A stretch of 64,000 nucleotides of DNA from an uncultured Pelagibacteraceae bacterium (GTDB lineage: Bacteria > Pseudomonadota > Alphaproteobacteria > Pelagibacterales > Pelagibacteraceae), in contig CACCGT010000005.1 in the NCBI GenBank assembly GCA_902545635.1, forward strand, positions 1 to 64,000, in the 5' to 3' direction. Shown one piece after another: positions 45,789-54,337 of this stretch. The notes beneath the pieces were generated by a model. The model made no database searches. It saw only the letters and a program-made list of their open reading frames with translations, and had not been told where the DNA came from. Made by a program: the position numbers and the translations under genes. Each line of letters begins with the position of its first letter. Position 1 is the first letter of the stretch.

Positions 45789-46313
45789 AATTATTTTTTT
45801 CAATTTATTTACACCTATAGCTATTGATTTATTATTATTTATAGTAATTATATTTTTCGGTAGTAAATTAATTTTTCTTTTTATCCTTTTATTAATTGAT
45901 TTTTTGTCTTCTCTAGCTCGATTTACAAGTCTCTTTTTAATAATTGTTGATGGGGCAATAATATTAATTATTTTAACATTATTAACTTTTTTTTTTACTT
46001 TAAAAAGTACTTTTCTTGATCCATTAAAAATTACTGTTTTACCTTCCTCTATTTTTTTTATTTCCTTAAATGGAATACCGTATGAAAAACCATGAGCTTT
46101 CCAGTAAACAAAGAAATGTTTTTTTAAAATCTTATCTTCAAAATTTTTAATTGATATGCTGTAATGATCTTCATTTTTAATATCTTTTTTCCTAGTAATG
46201 TACCTTTTTACCAAAATGGAATTAGGAATTTTTTTAATTACTTTTTTTAATAAAGTATCTTTTCCTGATCCTGATGGTCCAACGACTACGATAAGCTGAC
46301 CGTTATTTTGCAT
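45777..46313 (-). CDS. phnN: Ribose 1,5-bisphosphokinase PhnN
   Basis: Phosphorylates ribose 1,5-bisphosphate to PRPP, returning the ribose moiety of the C-P lyase pathway to nucleotide synthesis. The P-loop G-P-S-G-S-G-K-D-T (about residues 12-20) and guanylate-kinase-like R-Y-I-T-R segment are present in 178 residues. It overlaps phnL by 11 bases. Confidence 0.92.
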   Translation of the reverse strand: MQNNGQLIVVVGPSGSGKDTLLKKVIKKIPNSILVKRYITRKKDIKNEDHYSISIKNFEDKILKKHFFVYWKAHGFSYGIPFKEIKKIEEGKTVIFNGSRKVLFKVKKKVNNVKIINIIAPSTIIKKRLVNRAREDKKSINKRIKRKINLLPKNIITINNNKSIAIGVNKLKKIILAK

Positions 46314-46980
46314 CTGATATTTTTGTAATATCTATTTCCCTAGCATTTAAATATTTACGTGAATATTCATCATGAAAAATACCAATTATTGAAGATCCAC
46401 TATCCTTTTTTTCATTAATCAAATTCAAAACAATATCTTTGTTAACACTATCTAAACTAGCAGTTGGTTCATCTAGTAATAAACATGGATAATTTCTAAT
46501 CAGTCCCCTAGCAACATTAACTCTTTGTTGTTCTCCACCTGAAAAAGTTAGTGGCGATAAATTCCATAAGTTTTTATCTATATTAAGTTTTAGTAAAATT
46601 TTTTCAGCTTTTTCACGAACTTCATCTTGATCTGAATTTATTTCTAATAAGGGCTCCATAACAATTTCAATTGTAGGAACACGAGGTATCACTCTTAGAA
46701 ATTGACTAACATATCCTATTATATTTTTTCTAAGTTCAATAATATTTCTCGGATATGTATGATCTATGTTGTGATTATTAATTTTAATTTGTCCTGATTG
46801 AAAAACATAGTTTCCATAAATCATTTTTAAAATACTAGACTTTCCAACACCTGATGGTCCTGTTAACGCTACAATTTCTCCAGGATTAATTTTCAAATTC
46901 AAATTATTAAAAACTAATATGTTTGTTTTGCCCTGATTATGAAGTGTAAATTTTTTTGTAATTTTATTTAGTTCAATCAT
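46303..46980 (-). CDS. phnL: C-P lyase complex ABC-type ATPase PhnL
   Basis: ABC ATPase of 225 residues associated with the C-P lyase core. Walker A G-P-S-G-V-G-K-S-S, signature F-S-G-G-E-Q-Q-R and Walker B L-L-L-D-E-P are present. The R-K-N-I-I-G-Y-V-S-Q-F-L-R-V-I-P-R-V segment distinguishes PhnL from transporter ATPases. It lies 2 bases after phnK. Confidence 0.95.
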   Translation of the reverse strand: MIELNKITKKFTLHNQGKTNILVFNNLNLKINPGEIVALTGPSGVGKSSILKMIYGNYVFQSGQIKINNHNIDHTYPRNIIELRKNIIGYVSQFLRVIPRVPTIEIVMEPLLEINSDQDEVREKAEKILLKLNIDKNLWNLSPLTFSGGEQQRVNVARGLIRNYPCLLLDEPTASLDSVNKDIVLNLINEKKDSGSSIIGIFHDEYSRKYLNAREIDITKISDAK

Positions 46981-46982
46981 TT

Positions 46983-47750
46983 TTAAACCTGTAATACTGA
47001 ACTAACTAATAACTGAGTATAAGAATGTTGCGGATCATCTAGTACCTGATCACAAAGTCCAGACTCAACAGCCTCCCCATTTTTCATAACAATAATTTTA
47101 TCAGCTAACAATCTAATCACTGCTAAATCGTGAGAAACGATTACAACTGATAAATTTAATTCTCTAACTAATTTTCTTAACAAATCTAAAATTTTTGCTT
47201 GAACAGAAACATCAAGACCTCCTGTTGGTTCGTCCATGAAAATTATTTTAGGACTCGTAACCAAATTTTTTGCTATTTGTAATCTTTGCAACATTCCACC
47301 AGAAAATGTTCTTGGAAAATCATCTACTCTACTTTTATCGATTTCTACTTTATCTAACCATTTAAAAATAGTTTGCCTAATATTTCCATAATTTCTTTGT
47401 CCAATCGACATTAATCTTTCACTAATATTTCCACCAGCACTTACATCTAATCTTAAACCGTCTCTAGGATTTTGGTGAACAAAAGCTAATTCAGTTCTTA
47501 TCAATAACCTTTTCAATGACTCAGATATTTCTAGAAAATCAATCGTTTCATTACCTGTTTCAATTAAGATTTTTCCACTATCAGGAATAAGATTGCCTGA
47601 TATGGAATTTATAAAAGTTGTTTTTCCTGAGCCAGATTCTCCTACTACACCAACGACTTCCCCAGGATATAATGTCAAATTCATATTTTTGCATCCCACT
47701 TGATTACCGTAATATTTGTTTAAATTATGAACTGACAAAATTGGTTGCAT
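46983..47750 (-). CDS. phnK: C-P lyase complex ABC-type ATPase PhnK
   Basis: ABC ATPase that docks on the PhnGHIJ core. Walker A G-E-S-G-S-G-K-T-T, V-H-Q-N-P-R-D-G-L-R, signature F-S-G-G-M-L-Q-R and Walker B I-I-F-M-D-E-P-T-G-G-L-D are as expected for PhnK. 255 residues, immediately following phnJ with no gap. Confidence 0.96.
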   Translation of the reverse strand: MQPILSVHNLNKYYGNQVGCKNMNLTLYPGEVVGVVGESGSGKTTFINSISGNLIPDSGKILIETGNETIDFLEISESLKRLLIRTELAFVHQNPRDGLRLDVSAGGNISERLMSIGQRNYGNIRQTIFKWLDKVEIDKSRVDDFPRTFSGGMLQRLQIAKNLVTSPKIIFMDEPTGGLDVSVQAKILDLLRKLVRELNLSVVIVSHDLAVIRLLADKIIVMKNGEAVESGLCDQVLDDPQHSYTQLLVSSVLQV

Positions 47751-48632
47751 TTAATTATTTTCCATTCTTTGATTACAATAATTTGTATCTGAACATATAA
47801 ATGATCTATTACCGTCATCATCAGTAATTATTTCATCTAAAAAACTCTCATTTGATCCACAAATAGAACATTTATGAGGTGCCTTTGAGGGATCAAATGG
47901 ATAATCTTCAAAATCAAGACTCGTTACTTCAGTATAAGGTGGTATTGCATAAATTCTTTGTTCTCTTCCTGCTCCAAATAATTGAATAGCAGGGTTATTG
48001 TTCATTTTTGGGTTATCAAATTTTGGAATAGGTGATGGGTCCATTATATATCTATCATTTGTCTTTACCGGATAAGCATATGCTGTTTCTATATGACCAT
48101 TTTTGGTAATATCTTCATATAACTTTACATGCATAATTCCATATTCTGATAGTGCATGCATTTTTTTAGTTTCTTGATATCTTGGTTCTAAAAACGCAAG
48201 AGGTTCTGGTATTGGAACCTGATAAACAAGTATTTGTTTTTCTTTTAACTTTTCTTCTGGAATTCTGTGTCTTGTCTGAATTATCGAAGCTTGGCTTGTT
48301 TTTTCTGTGGTCTTAATATTAGCAGTTTTTTTAAAGAAATTTCTAATTGAAACTGCGTTTGTAGTATCATCTGCTCCTTGGTCAATAACTTTTATCACAT
48401 CGTCAGTTGTTAAACATGACGATGTTACTTGAACCCCTCCTGTTCCCCATCCGTATGGCATAGGCATTTCTCTAGATGAAAATGGAACTTGATAACCTGG
48501 TATACAAAGAGCTTTAATCAAAGCTCTTCTTATCATTCTTTTTGTATTTTCGTCTAAATAAGCAAAATTATAAATTTCATCTTGAGCTGCAACAGTATTT
48601 TTTTTATTTTTAAATTTAAGTACGTTGTTCAT
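47751..48632 (-). CDS. phnJ: C-P lyase radical SAM subunit PhnJ
   Basis: Catalytic radical-SAM enzyme that breaks the carbon-phosphorus bond, releasing methane when methylphosphonate is the substrate. The characteristic C-terminal cysteines are present: C-S-I-C near residue 258 and I-C-S-D-T-N-Y-C near residue 283. A-Y-L-D-E-N-T-K-R-M-I-R-R and G-W-G-T-G-G-V-Q-V-T match the N-terminal part. 293 residues; it overlaps phnI by 17 bases. Confidence 0.97.
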   Translation of the reverse strand: MNNVLKFKNKKNTVAAQDEIYNFAYLDENTKRMIRRALIKALCIPGYQVPFSSREMPMPYGWGTGGVQVTSSCLTTDDVIKVIDQGADDTTNAVSIRNFFKKTANIKTTEKTSQASIIQTRHRIPEEKLKEKQILVYQVPIPEPLAFLEPRYQETKKMHALSEYGIMHVKLYEDITKNGHIETAYAYPVKTNDRYIMDPSPIPKFDNPKMNNNPAIQLFGAGREQRIYAIPPYTEVTSLDFEDYPFDPSKAPHKCSICGSNESFLDEIITDDDGNRSFICSDTNYCNQRMENN

Positions 48633-49695
48633 TTTTTTTATACTCTTCTCTAATTTTTCTTACTAAATCCAATTCCGCCTGAAAATCTACATAATGAGGT
48701 AATTTGATATGTTCTAAAAAACCTGTGGCTTGAATATTATCACAATGAGATATAACAAATTCTTCATCTTGAGCAGCAACACCTAAGTACTCCTCACCAA
48801 ATTCTTTCCATCTCATTGATCTGTCAACCAAAGCCATAGAAATAGCTTTTCTCTCTAATTGACCAAAAACTAAACCATATCCACGGGTAAATTGAGCAGG
48901 TATTTTTTTACTACCTTTAAATTGGTTTACTGACTCACACTCAGTAAACATGACATCAGCAATATTTATTTCTATACCTAATTCTGGAATTTCAAATTGA
49001 ACCTCAACGTAACCAGTTCTTAATTCACCAACAAATGCATGGTTTCTAGCATAACCTCTCTGTGTTGAGTAAGCTAAACCAAGAAGAAAACCCTCATCTC
49101 CTCTTGAAAGAGATTGCAATCGTTCAGATCTTGTTAAAGGAAAATTAATTGGGTTTCTTGTAATATCTTTAGATGTTTTGCCACTAGGTATTTCTTTCTG
49201 AATTAATCCTTCTTTATTTAAAAAGCTTAAAACATGCGGGATTTCTTTATCATCATATTTTTCAATCTTAGCTTTTTCATACTCACCATCAGCAAGAAGT
49301 TTGAAGTCAAGTAAACGGTGTGTGTAGTCAAATGTTGGGCCTAACTTTTGTTTACCTGGGATATCTTTAAATGTTGCAGATATTCTTCTTAGACATAACA
49401 TTTTGCCAGTTTCGATAGGTTTGCTTGAACCAATTCTAGGTAAAGTAGTTCTATAGGCTCTCATTAGAAAAATTGCTTCAATCAAGTCACCTCTAGACTG
49501 TTTGATTGCAAGAGCAGACAAATCTTTGTCATATAAAGATCCTTCTGACATAACTCTATCAACACTTAAAGTTAGTTGTTCACTAATTTGTTTAATATTT
49601 AGTTCTGCTATATTTACATCCCCTCTTCTTATTTCGGATAACCAGGAATGTGCGTTATTTATTGCCTTTTCCCCACCTTTTACTGATACATACAT
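48616..49695 (-). CDS. phnI: C-P lyase core subunit PhnI
   Basis: Nucleosidase-like core subunit that, with PhnG, H and L, makes ribose 1-methylphosphonate 5-triphosphate from ATP and methylphosphonate. Y-V-S-V-K-G-G-E-K-A-I-N-N-A-H, L-R-R-I-S-A-T-F-K-D-I-P-G-K-Q and L-P-H-Y-V-D-F-Q-A-E-L are conserved. 359 residues. It starts 1 base after the phnH stop. Confidence 0.97.
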   Translation of the reverse strand: MYVSVKGGEKAINNAHSWLSEIRRGDVNIAELNIKQISEQLTLSVDRVMSEGSLYDKDLSALAIKQSRGDLIEAIFLMRAYRTTLPRIGSSKPIETGKMLCLRRISATFKDIPGKQKLGPTFDYTHRLLDFKLLADGEYEKAKIEKYDDKEIPHVLSFLNKEGLIQKEIPSGKTSKDITRNPINFPLTRSERLQSLSRGDEGFLLGLAYSTQRGYARNHAFVGELRTGYVEVQFEIPELGIEINIADVMFTECESVNQFKGSKKIPAQFTRGYGLVFGQLERKAISMALVDRSMRWKEFGEEYLGVAAQDEEFVISHCDNIQATGFLEHIKLPHYVDFQAELDLVRKIREEYKKNEQRT

Positions 49696-49696
49696 T

Positions 49697-50251
49697 TTAT
49701 AGCTCTCCTATTTTCAATGATCTTGGTATTGAATAAAATTTATCATTATCAACAAAATAAAAATCAAGTCCTAATGGAAATTGCTGGTTATTTTTTTTTA
49801 TAATCTCTCTATCAGGTAAAAATATACTTTTAGAACTTTTAATACCAGGACCAGTAATTATGGCATTTGGTTTTTCAAATTTAGACTGGCAAATAATAGT
49901 GCACGATTGATCAGGATTTTGGTCGTCCCCTTTTTTAAATTCATCTAATGGTAAAAGATCATCCCAAATACCAATTGCAAAATTTGCATTTTTTTTATCT
50001 GTAATATTTGCACCTGTATTAAATTTAATCCAATCAATAGTTTCTGGATTGTTAATATCACGACCTAAAAAAATATTCGAATAACTGTCACAAAAAGTTT
50101 TTATAATTGAACAACTGGCTGAAAACATTTTTGAAGGCGAATTTATACTGTCTAATATTTCGATCGAACCAGGATATGAAGTTGCAAACAAAATACTTCT
50201 AAAATAATCAGCACTTGTTTGAGAATTATTTTTTTTAGAAACAACTTCCAT
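49697..50251 (-). CDS. phnH: C-P lyase core subunit PhnH
   Basis: Core subunit of the PhnGHIJ complex, 184 residues. F-R-S-I-L-F-A-T-S-Y-P-G, I-I-T-G-P-G-I-K and the terminal F-P-L-G-L-D-F-Y-F-V segment ending in I-P-R-S are typical. It begins 3 bases after phnG. PhnH has no known independent catalytic activity. Confidence 0.94.
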   Translation of the reverse strand: MEVVSKKNNSQTSADYFRSILFATSYPGSIEILDSINSPSKMFSASCSIIKTFCDSYSNIFLGRDINNPETIDWIKFNTGANITDKKNANFAIGIWDDLLPLDEFKKGDDQNPDQSCTIICQSKFEKPNAIITGPGIKSSKSIFLPDREIIKKNNQQFPLGLDFYFVDNDKFYSIPRSLKIGEL

Positions 50252-50254
50252 AGA

Positions 50255-50710
50255 TTATTTATCCTCACCTCTTACCAAGGTAAAAAAATCAACTTTAGTA
50301 GCTTCTGTTTTAGATAATATTTCATTTCTTTTGTTATTTTTATATTTAATTAATTTATCAATTATATTTCTTTTAATTATTTCTTTTTTTTCAGTTTGCA
50401 TCAATGCATCACACAAAGCTGCAATTTTGGATTTATATTTATTTCTACCTTGAACATAACCATGTCCTTGAATTTTTTTATCTAAACTTAATGAACATCT
50501 CGTTATAGTTACTTCTCCAACATTAAAATTATCACCTGTGACGCCTGCTTTTCCTTGAACCATAACACTGCCAATCTCAGGTTCTCTTAACCAATTATAT
50601 TCTATTTTCATATTTAAATTGTCCCAAAGCGATATTAGATAATTTTCATCTGCTGTTGCTAAATAACTTAACCATTGTTTTCTTGATTCATTTTTCATAA
50701 TACTATACAA
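50255..50710 (-). CDS. phnG: C-P lyase core subunit PhnG
   Basis: First gene of the phnGHIJKLN run, 151 residues. R-K-Q-W-L-S-Y-L-A, G-E-V-T-I-T-R-C-S and G-H-G-Y-V-Q-G-R-N-K are family motifs. The M-Y-S-I-M-K-N start ends at 50710; an internal ATG (M-K-N-E-S) four codons later is equally plausible. It is divergent from phnF across 54 bases. Confidence 0.93.
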   Translation of the reverse strand: MYSIMKNESRKQWLSYLATADENYLISLWDNLNMKIEYNWLREPEIGSVMVQGKAGVTGDNFNVGEVTITRCSLSLDKKIQGHGYVQGRNKYKSKIAALCDALMQTEKKEIIKRNIIDKLIKYKNNKRNEILSKTEATKVDFFTLVRGEDK

Positions 50711-50721
50711 CTAGACAAGTA
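50706..50721. promoter_or_regulatory. Candidate PhnF operator in the phnG-phnF gap
   Basis: The divergent gap contains TACAACTAGACAAGTA, with TAC/GTA ends and an ACAA-x-TAG / ACAA-x-TA direct repeat, and it touches the start of phnG. HutC-type GntR regulators often bind such short sites in the gap between their own gene and the target operon. The match is weak and unaided by alignment. Confidence 0.3.
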
Positions 50722-50764
50722 CTAAAATTAAAAATAATTTCAATATATTATTTATTAAAATTTT

Positions 50765-51475
50765 ATGACAACAAAAGATTTGCTTTGGAAGGAAATATAC
50801 AATTCAATCAAAAGAGAAATTGTTTTAAATAAGTACAAAATTAATAAAAAGTTAGATTCTGAGAATGACTATGCAAAACAATTTAATGTCAATAGACACA
50901 CTATAAGAAGAGCTTTTAAAGAACTTAAAGATGATAATTTAATATATTCAAAAAGAGGTCTTGGAGTATTTGTTAAATCATCAAAAATTAATTACTCAAT
51001 TAGTAAAAACGTACGATTTACCGAGAATATACTTCAAGAAAACCAATCTGTAAGAATTGAAATAAAGAGTTTTGATATTGCTGAATGCAATCCTTTTGAA
51101 AAAAAAGAACTCAATTTAAAAAAAAATGATAAAGTTACACGCATAAATAGCATAGGTTTTGTCAACAAGTCACCTTCTGTTATAACCTTCAGATCAATTC
51201 CTTATACAAAATTTCCAAAATTTATTAATCTTTTTGTTAAAAAACAATCAGTAACAAAAGCTTTTCATTTATTGAATATCAAATCAATTAAAAGATCAAA
51301 AACTCTAGTCAATGCAGAAATTGCAGACAAAATAAAATCAAATTTATTAAATATAAATGAGGGTGAAGCATTATTAAAAACTACATCTGTTAATGTCGAT
51401 TTTAAAAACAATCCTATAGAGTTAAGTGAAAGTCATTTTATTGGATCTAAAATTCAATTTTTAATAAAAAATTAG
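50765..51475 (+). CDS. phnF: GntR-family (HutC type) regulator PhnF
   Basis: 236 residues: an N-terminal winged helix (L-W-K-E-I-Y-N-S-I-K-R-E-I, then N-V-N-R-H-T-I-R-R-A-F-K-E-L) and a C-terminal UTRA ligand-binding domain. It lies between the divergent C-P lyase genes and the phnCDE genes, so it probably represses one or both until a phosphonate or pathway metabolite is bound. A SAR11-type genome keeps few dedicated regulators, which makes this one notable. Confidence 0.9.
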   Translation: MTTKDLLWKEIYNSIKREIVLNKYKINKKLDSENDYAKQFNVNRHTIRRAFKELKDDNLIYSKRGLGVFVKSSKINYSISKNVRFTENILQENQSVRIEIKSFDIAECNPFEKKELNLKKNDKVTRINSIGFVNKSPSVITFRSIPYTKFPKFINLFVKKQSVTKAFHLLNIKSIKRSKTLVNAEIADKIKSNLLNINEGEALLKTTSVNVDFKNNPIELSESHFIGSKIQFLIKN

Positions 51476-51495
51476 ATTTTCTACCTTAGGTTTAA

Positions 51496-51513
51496 ATTTC
51501 ATATAACTTAAAC
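51496..51513 (+). promoter_or_regulatory. Possible Pho box upstream of phnC
   Basis: ATTTCAT (51496-51502), four bases, then CTTAAAC (51507-51513) gives two half-sites with the 11-base period of PhoB boxes, each matching 5 of 7 positions of the alphaproteobacterial C-T-T/G-A/T-C-A-T half-site as I know it. It lies 70 bases before phnC. Phosphate control of this operon is expected physiologically, but A/T-rich sequence produces such matches easily. Confidence 0.3.
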
Positions 51514-51582
51514 AAAATTTAAAAGATTCATTAATAATATTTTAACATTTATTAAAGATTAGAGGATTAATAAATTCCTCAA

Positions 51583-52407
51583 ATGATTATTAAAAAAGTT
51601 AACAAATTTTTCGGTGATAATCATGCCGTTAAAAACGTTTCTTTTGAGGTTAACAAACCTCAAATGATAGGAATTATAGGTAGATCTGGGGCTGGTAAAT
51701 CAACATTACTAAGAATTATAAATCGACTTACCGACGCAACAGATGGGTCGATTGAAATTGAAGGTCAAAATATTCTAGATTTAAAAAGTAAGGAAAAGAG
51801 ATCATGGCAAAGAAACTGTGCAATGATTTTTCAACAATTTAATTTAGTCCCACGATTAGATGTTCTAACAAATGTAATATTAGGCAGATTAAACTATCAG
51901 GGCTCATTTAGAGCATCTTTAAAAATGTTTTCTCGAGATGAAAGAGCTGATGCTTTGATTTTACTTAACAACTTAGGTATGGCTAACACTGCTCTCCAAA
52001 GAGCTGAAACATTATCTGGAGGTCAACAGCAACGTGTAGCTATATGCAGAGCTTTGATGCAAAATCCTAAAATGATTTTAGCAGACGAACCTATAGCATC
52101 TTTAGACCCAATGAATGCAAGAATGGTAATGGAGTCATTAAGAAAAATTCATGATGAAAAAAATTTAACGGTCATTTCAAATCTTCATACACTTGATACA
52201 GCGAAAACTTATTGTGATCGAATTATTGGAATGAAAGATGGTGAAATAGTCTTTGATGATTTGCCTGAAAAATTATCTGATAAACTTGCAAGAGAAATTT
52301 ATGGTGCAGAGGCTGATGAAGCTTTTGAACCACAAGTAACATCCACTGAGCTTAAAACAAAAAAAAAGATAAATGGAGATGTTGAGAAAGAATTTGCAAC
52401 TGCATGA
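51583..52407 (+). CDS. phnC: Phosphonate ABC transporter ATP-binding protein PhnC
   Basis: ATPase of the phosphonate importer, 274 residues. Walker [10 protein letters not shown], signature L-S-G-G-Q-Q-Q-R and Walker [14 protein letters not shown] are present. The C-terminus carries about 30 extra charged residues after the normal PhnC end. It opens the phnCDE1E2 operon with a 107-base leader. Confidence 0.96.
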   Translation: MIIKKVNKFFGDNHAVKNVSFEVNKPQMIGIIGRSGAGKSTLLRIINRLTDATDGSIEIEGQNILDLKSKEKRSWQRNCAMIFQQFNLVPRLDVLTNVILGRLNYQGSFRASLKMFSRDERADALILLNNLGMANTALQRAETLSGGQQQRVAICRALMQNPKMILADEPIASLDPMNARMVMESLRKIHDEKNLTVISNLHTLDTAKTYCDRIIGMKDGEIVFDDLPEKLSDKLAREIYGAEADEAFEPQVTSTELKTKKKINGDVEKEFATA

Positions 52408-52467
52408 GATCAATAACTCATCGTTACAAATAAGTCGTTAGACTAAAATTATAAAAAGGAGATAATT

Positions 52468-53418
52468 ATGTTTAATAAACTAACAAGAGTTATTGCACTT
52501 TTGGCTATGGTGTTTTTTTCAACTCAAGCTAATGCAGTAACTTACACAGGTCCAAAAATGGACTTAAGTAAACACCAACCAGAATTTAGAGTTGGTTTTT
52601 TAGGTGACGAAGCAGCTCAAGATATTATAGCTAGAAATGAATGTTTCATGCCGTATATCGAAGCCGCTTATGGTGTACCTGCTAAATTCTTTACATTTAA
52701 AGATTACGCAGGAACAATGGAGTCGATGCTAGGTGGTAATCTAGATTACACATGGTTTGGTTCATCCGGATATGCGGGTATGTATCTTAAAGATCCAACT
52801 GCAGTAGTACCAGTACTAACAAGAATGCAGCCAACAGGTGATATGGGTTACTACTCTGTTGCAGTAGCAACTAAAGCATCTGGAATTAAATCAATGGCAG
52901 ATCTTAAAGGTAAATCTTTTGGTTGGGCTGACCCTAACTCTACATCAGGTTTTTTAATTCCTTCAATTGAATTAAAGGCTATGGGTATGGACCCAGATAC
53001 ATATTTTTCAAAAACACAGTTTTCTGGAGGACATGAAAACAATGTATTAGCGGTAATGAATGGTGATGTTGATGCTGGTGTAACATGGGTATCTGGTGTT
53101 GGTAGCTGGGAAGAAGGATATTCGTCAGGGAATTTAAGAAAAATGGTTGATAAAGGGATTTTAAATATGGACGACATTGTTCAAATTTGGTCTTCAAAAT
53201 TAATTCCTAATGGTCCAATTGTGATGCCTACTTTTTTACCTGTTAGAGCACACCAAGTAATGATTGGTTTAAAGCAATGGATACACGAGAACGATCCAAA
53301 ATGTAGCGAAAACGTTGCAAACGGGATTGTAAAAAAATGGGTTCCGGTGGATCATTCTTTTTACGAATCAGTTGTAGCTGCAAGAAAAGCTAAAATTGAA
53401 GCGCAAAAAAATAATTAA
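52468..53418 (+). CDS. phnD: Phosphonate ABC transporter substrate-binding protein PhnD
   Basis: Periplasmic phosphonate receptor of 316 residues. The signal peptide ends at A-N-A near residue 23. R-V-G-F-L-G-D-E-A-A-Q-D opens the type 2 binding fold and F-A-W-like S-F-G-W-A-D-P-N-S-T-S-G forms the phosphonate-binding loop. A strong Shine-Dalgarno, AAGGAG at 52456-52461, precedes the ATG by 6 bases, and a hairpin follows the stop; both suit high expression. Confidence 0.95.
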   Translation: MFNKLTRVIALLAMVFFSTQANAVTYTGPKMDLSKHQPEFRVGFLGDEAAQDIIARNECFMPYIEAAYGVPAKFFTFKDYAGTMESMLGGNLDYTWFGSSGYAGMYLKDPTAVVPVLTRMQPTGDMGYYSVAVATKASGIKSMADLKGKSFGWADPNSTSGFLIPSIELKAMGMDPDTYFSKTQFSGGHENNVLAVMNGDVDAGVTWVSGVGSWEEGYSSGNLRKMVDKGILNMDDIVQIWSSKLIPNGPIVMPTFLPVRAHQVMIGLKQWIHENDPKCSENVANGIVKKWVPVDHSFYESVVAARKAKIEAQKNN

Positions 53419-53431
53419 TTAAACCCCCTAT

Positions 53432-53468
53432 AATCAGAGGCAAAGACTGTAAATCTTTGCCTCTGATT
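53432..53468 (+). terminator. Strong hairpin between phnD and phnE1
   Basis: AATCAGAGGCAAAGA (53432-53446) and TCTTTGCCTCTGATT (53454-53468) form a perfect 15-bp stem with a 7-base loop, followed by TATTTTTA. This is the strongest hairpin I noticed in the window. It lies 13 bases after the phnD stop and 14 bases before the phnE1 start, so it is inside the operon. It could be a partial terminator or a 3' stabiliser that raises PhnD over the permeases. Confidence 0.85.
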
Positions 53469-53482
53469 TATTTTTAAAAATT

Positions 53483-54337
53483 ATGACAAAAGCCTTACCT
53501 GCCAACCTAGAACAAATTGAAGTTAATTTAAAAAAATTAACAAACCAGAGAACTAGGTCCTCGCTACTTGGAATTGCAATTCTAATATTAATTTTTTTTG
53601 GTGGTACCTTGGTATCGTTAGAAGCAAATGCAGGGTCTTTTGGAAGAGGTATAGCTAATTTTTTTAACTACCCTAGAGATTTATTTGTAGACACTTTTGA
53701 GATGGGATGGAAATATTGGCCAAGAGTTGTAAAATACATACCTGAATTAATTATTACTTTAAATATTGCTTTATTTTCAACTTCTATAGGTTTTATTTTA
53801 GCAATTATATTTGCAATTTTTTCAAGTAGGAATCTAATTAGAAACAAAAAAGTTATTCAATTTACAAAATTTTTAATGGATGTGACAAGATCATTTCCAA
53901 CATTAATAATAGCAATGGTGTTTTTATATCTAATGGGTAAATCATCTTTACCAGCTGTAATTGCTATAACAATACATACTGCTGGAGCACTTGGTAAATT
54001 ATTTACAGAGGCTATAGAAAATTGTGATGGAAAACCTATTGAAGGTTTAAGTTCTGTTGGTGCAACTTGGACACAGAAGATAAGATTTTCAGTTCTTCCC
54101 CAGGTACTACCTTTGTTTTTAAGTTATGGAATATTGAGGTTAGAAATTAATGTTAGAGAATCTACAATATTAGGTTTTGTTGGTGCAGGTGGAATTGGAG
54201 AAATGTTAGCGGCTCTAATTCAGTGGAATTATGGAGCTGATGTTTTAGCGTGTATGTTCTTACTGGTTGGTACAATAATTGCATTAGATTATTTGTCTGC
54301 ATATTGGAGACATAAATTAATTGGAGCAAATCAATGA
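53483..54337 (+). CDS. phnE: Phosphonate ABC transporter permease PhnE (first)
   Basis: 284-residue inner-membrane permease with about six hydrophobic segments. The cytoplasmic coupling motif E-A-I-E-N-C-D-G-K-P-I-E-G-L-S-S-V-G-A and L-G-F-V-G-A-G-G-I-G-E are typical of PhnE. It overlaps the second permease by 4 bases (ATGA). The two permeases probably form a heterodimer. Confidence 0.94.
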   Translation: MTKALPANLEQIEVNLKKLTNQRTRSSLLGIAILILIFFGGTLVSLEANAGSFGRGIANFFNYPRDLFVDTFEMGWKYWPRVVKYIPELIITLNIALFSTSIGFILAIIFAIFSSRNLIRNKKVIQFTKFLMDVTRSFPTLIIAMVFLYLMGKSSLPAVIAITIHTAGALGKLFTEAIENCDGKPIEGLSSVGATWTQKIRFSVLPQVLPLFLSYGILRLEINVRESTILGFVGAGGIGEMLAALIQWNYGADVLACMFLLVGTIIALDYLSAYWRHKLIGANQ

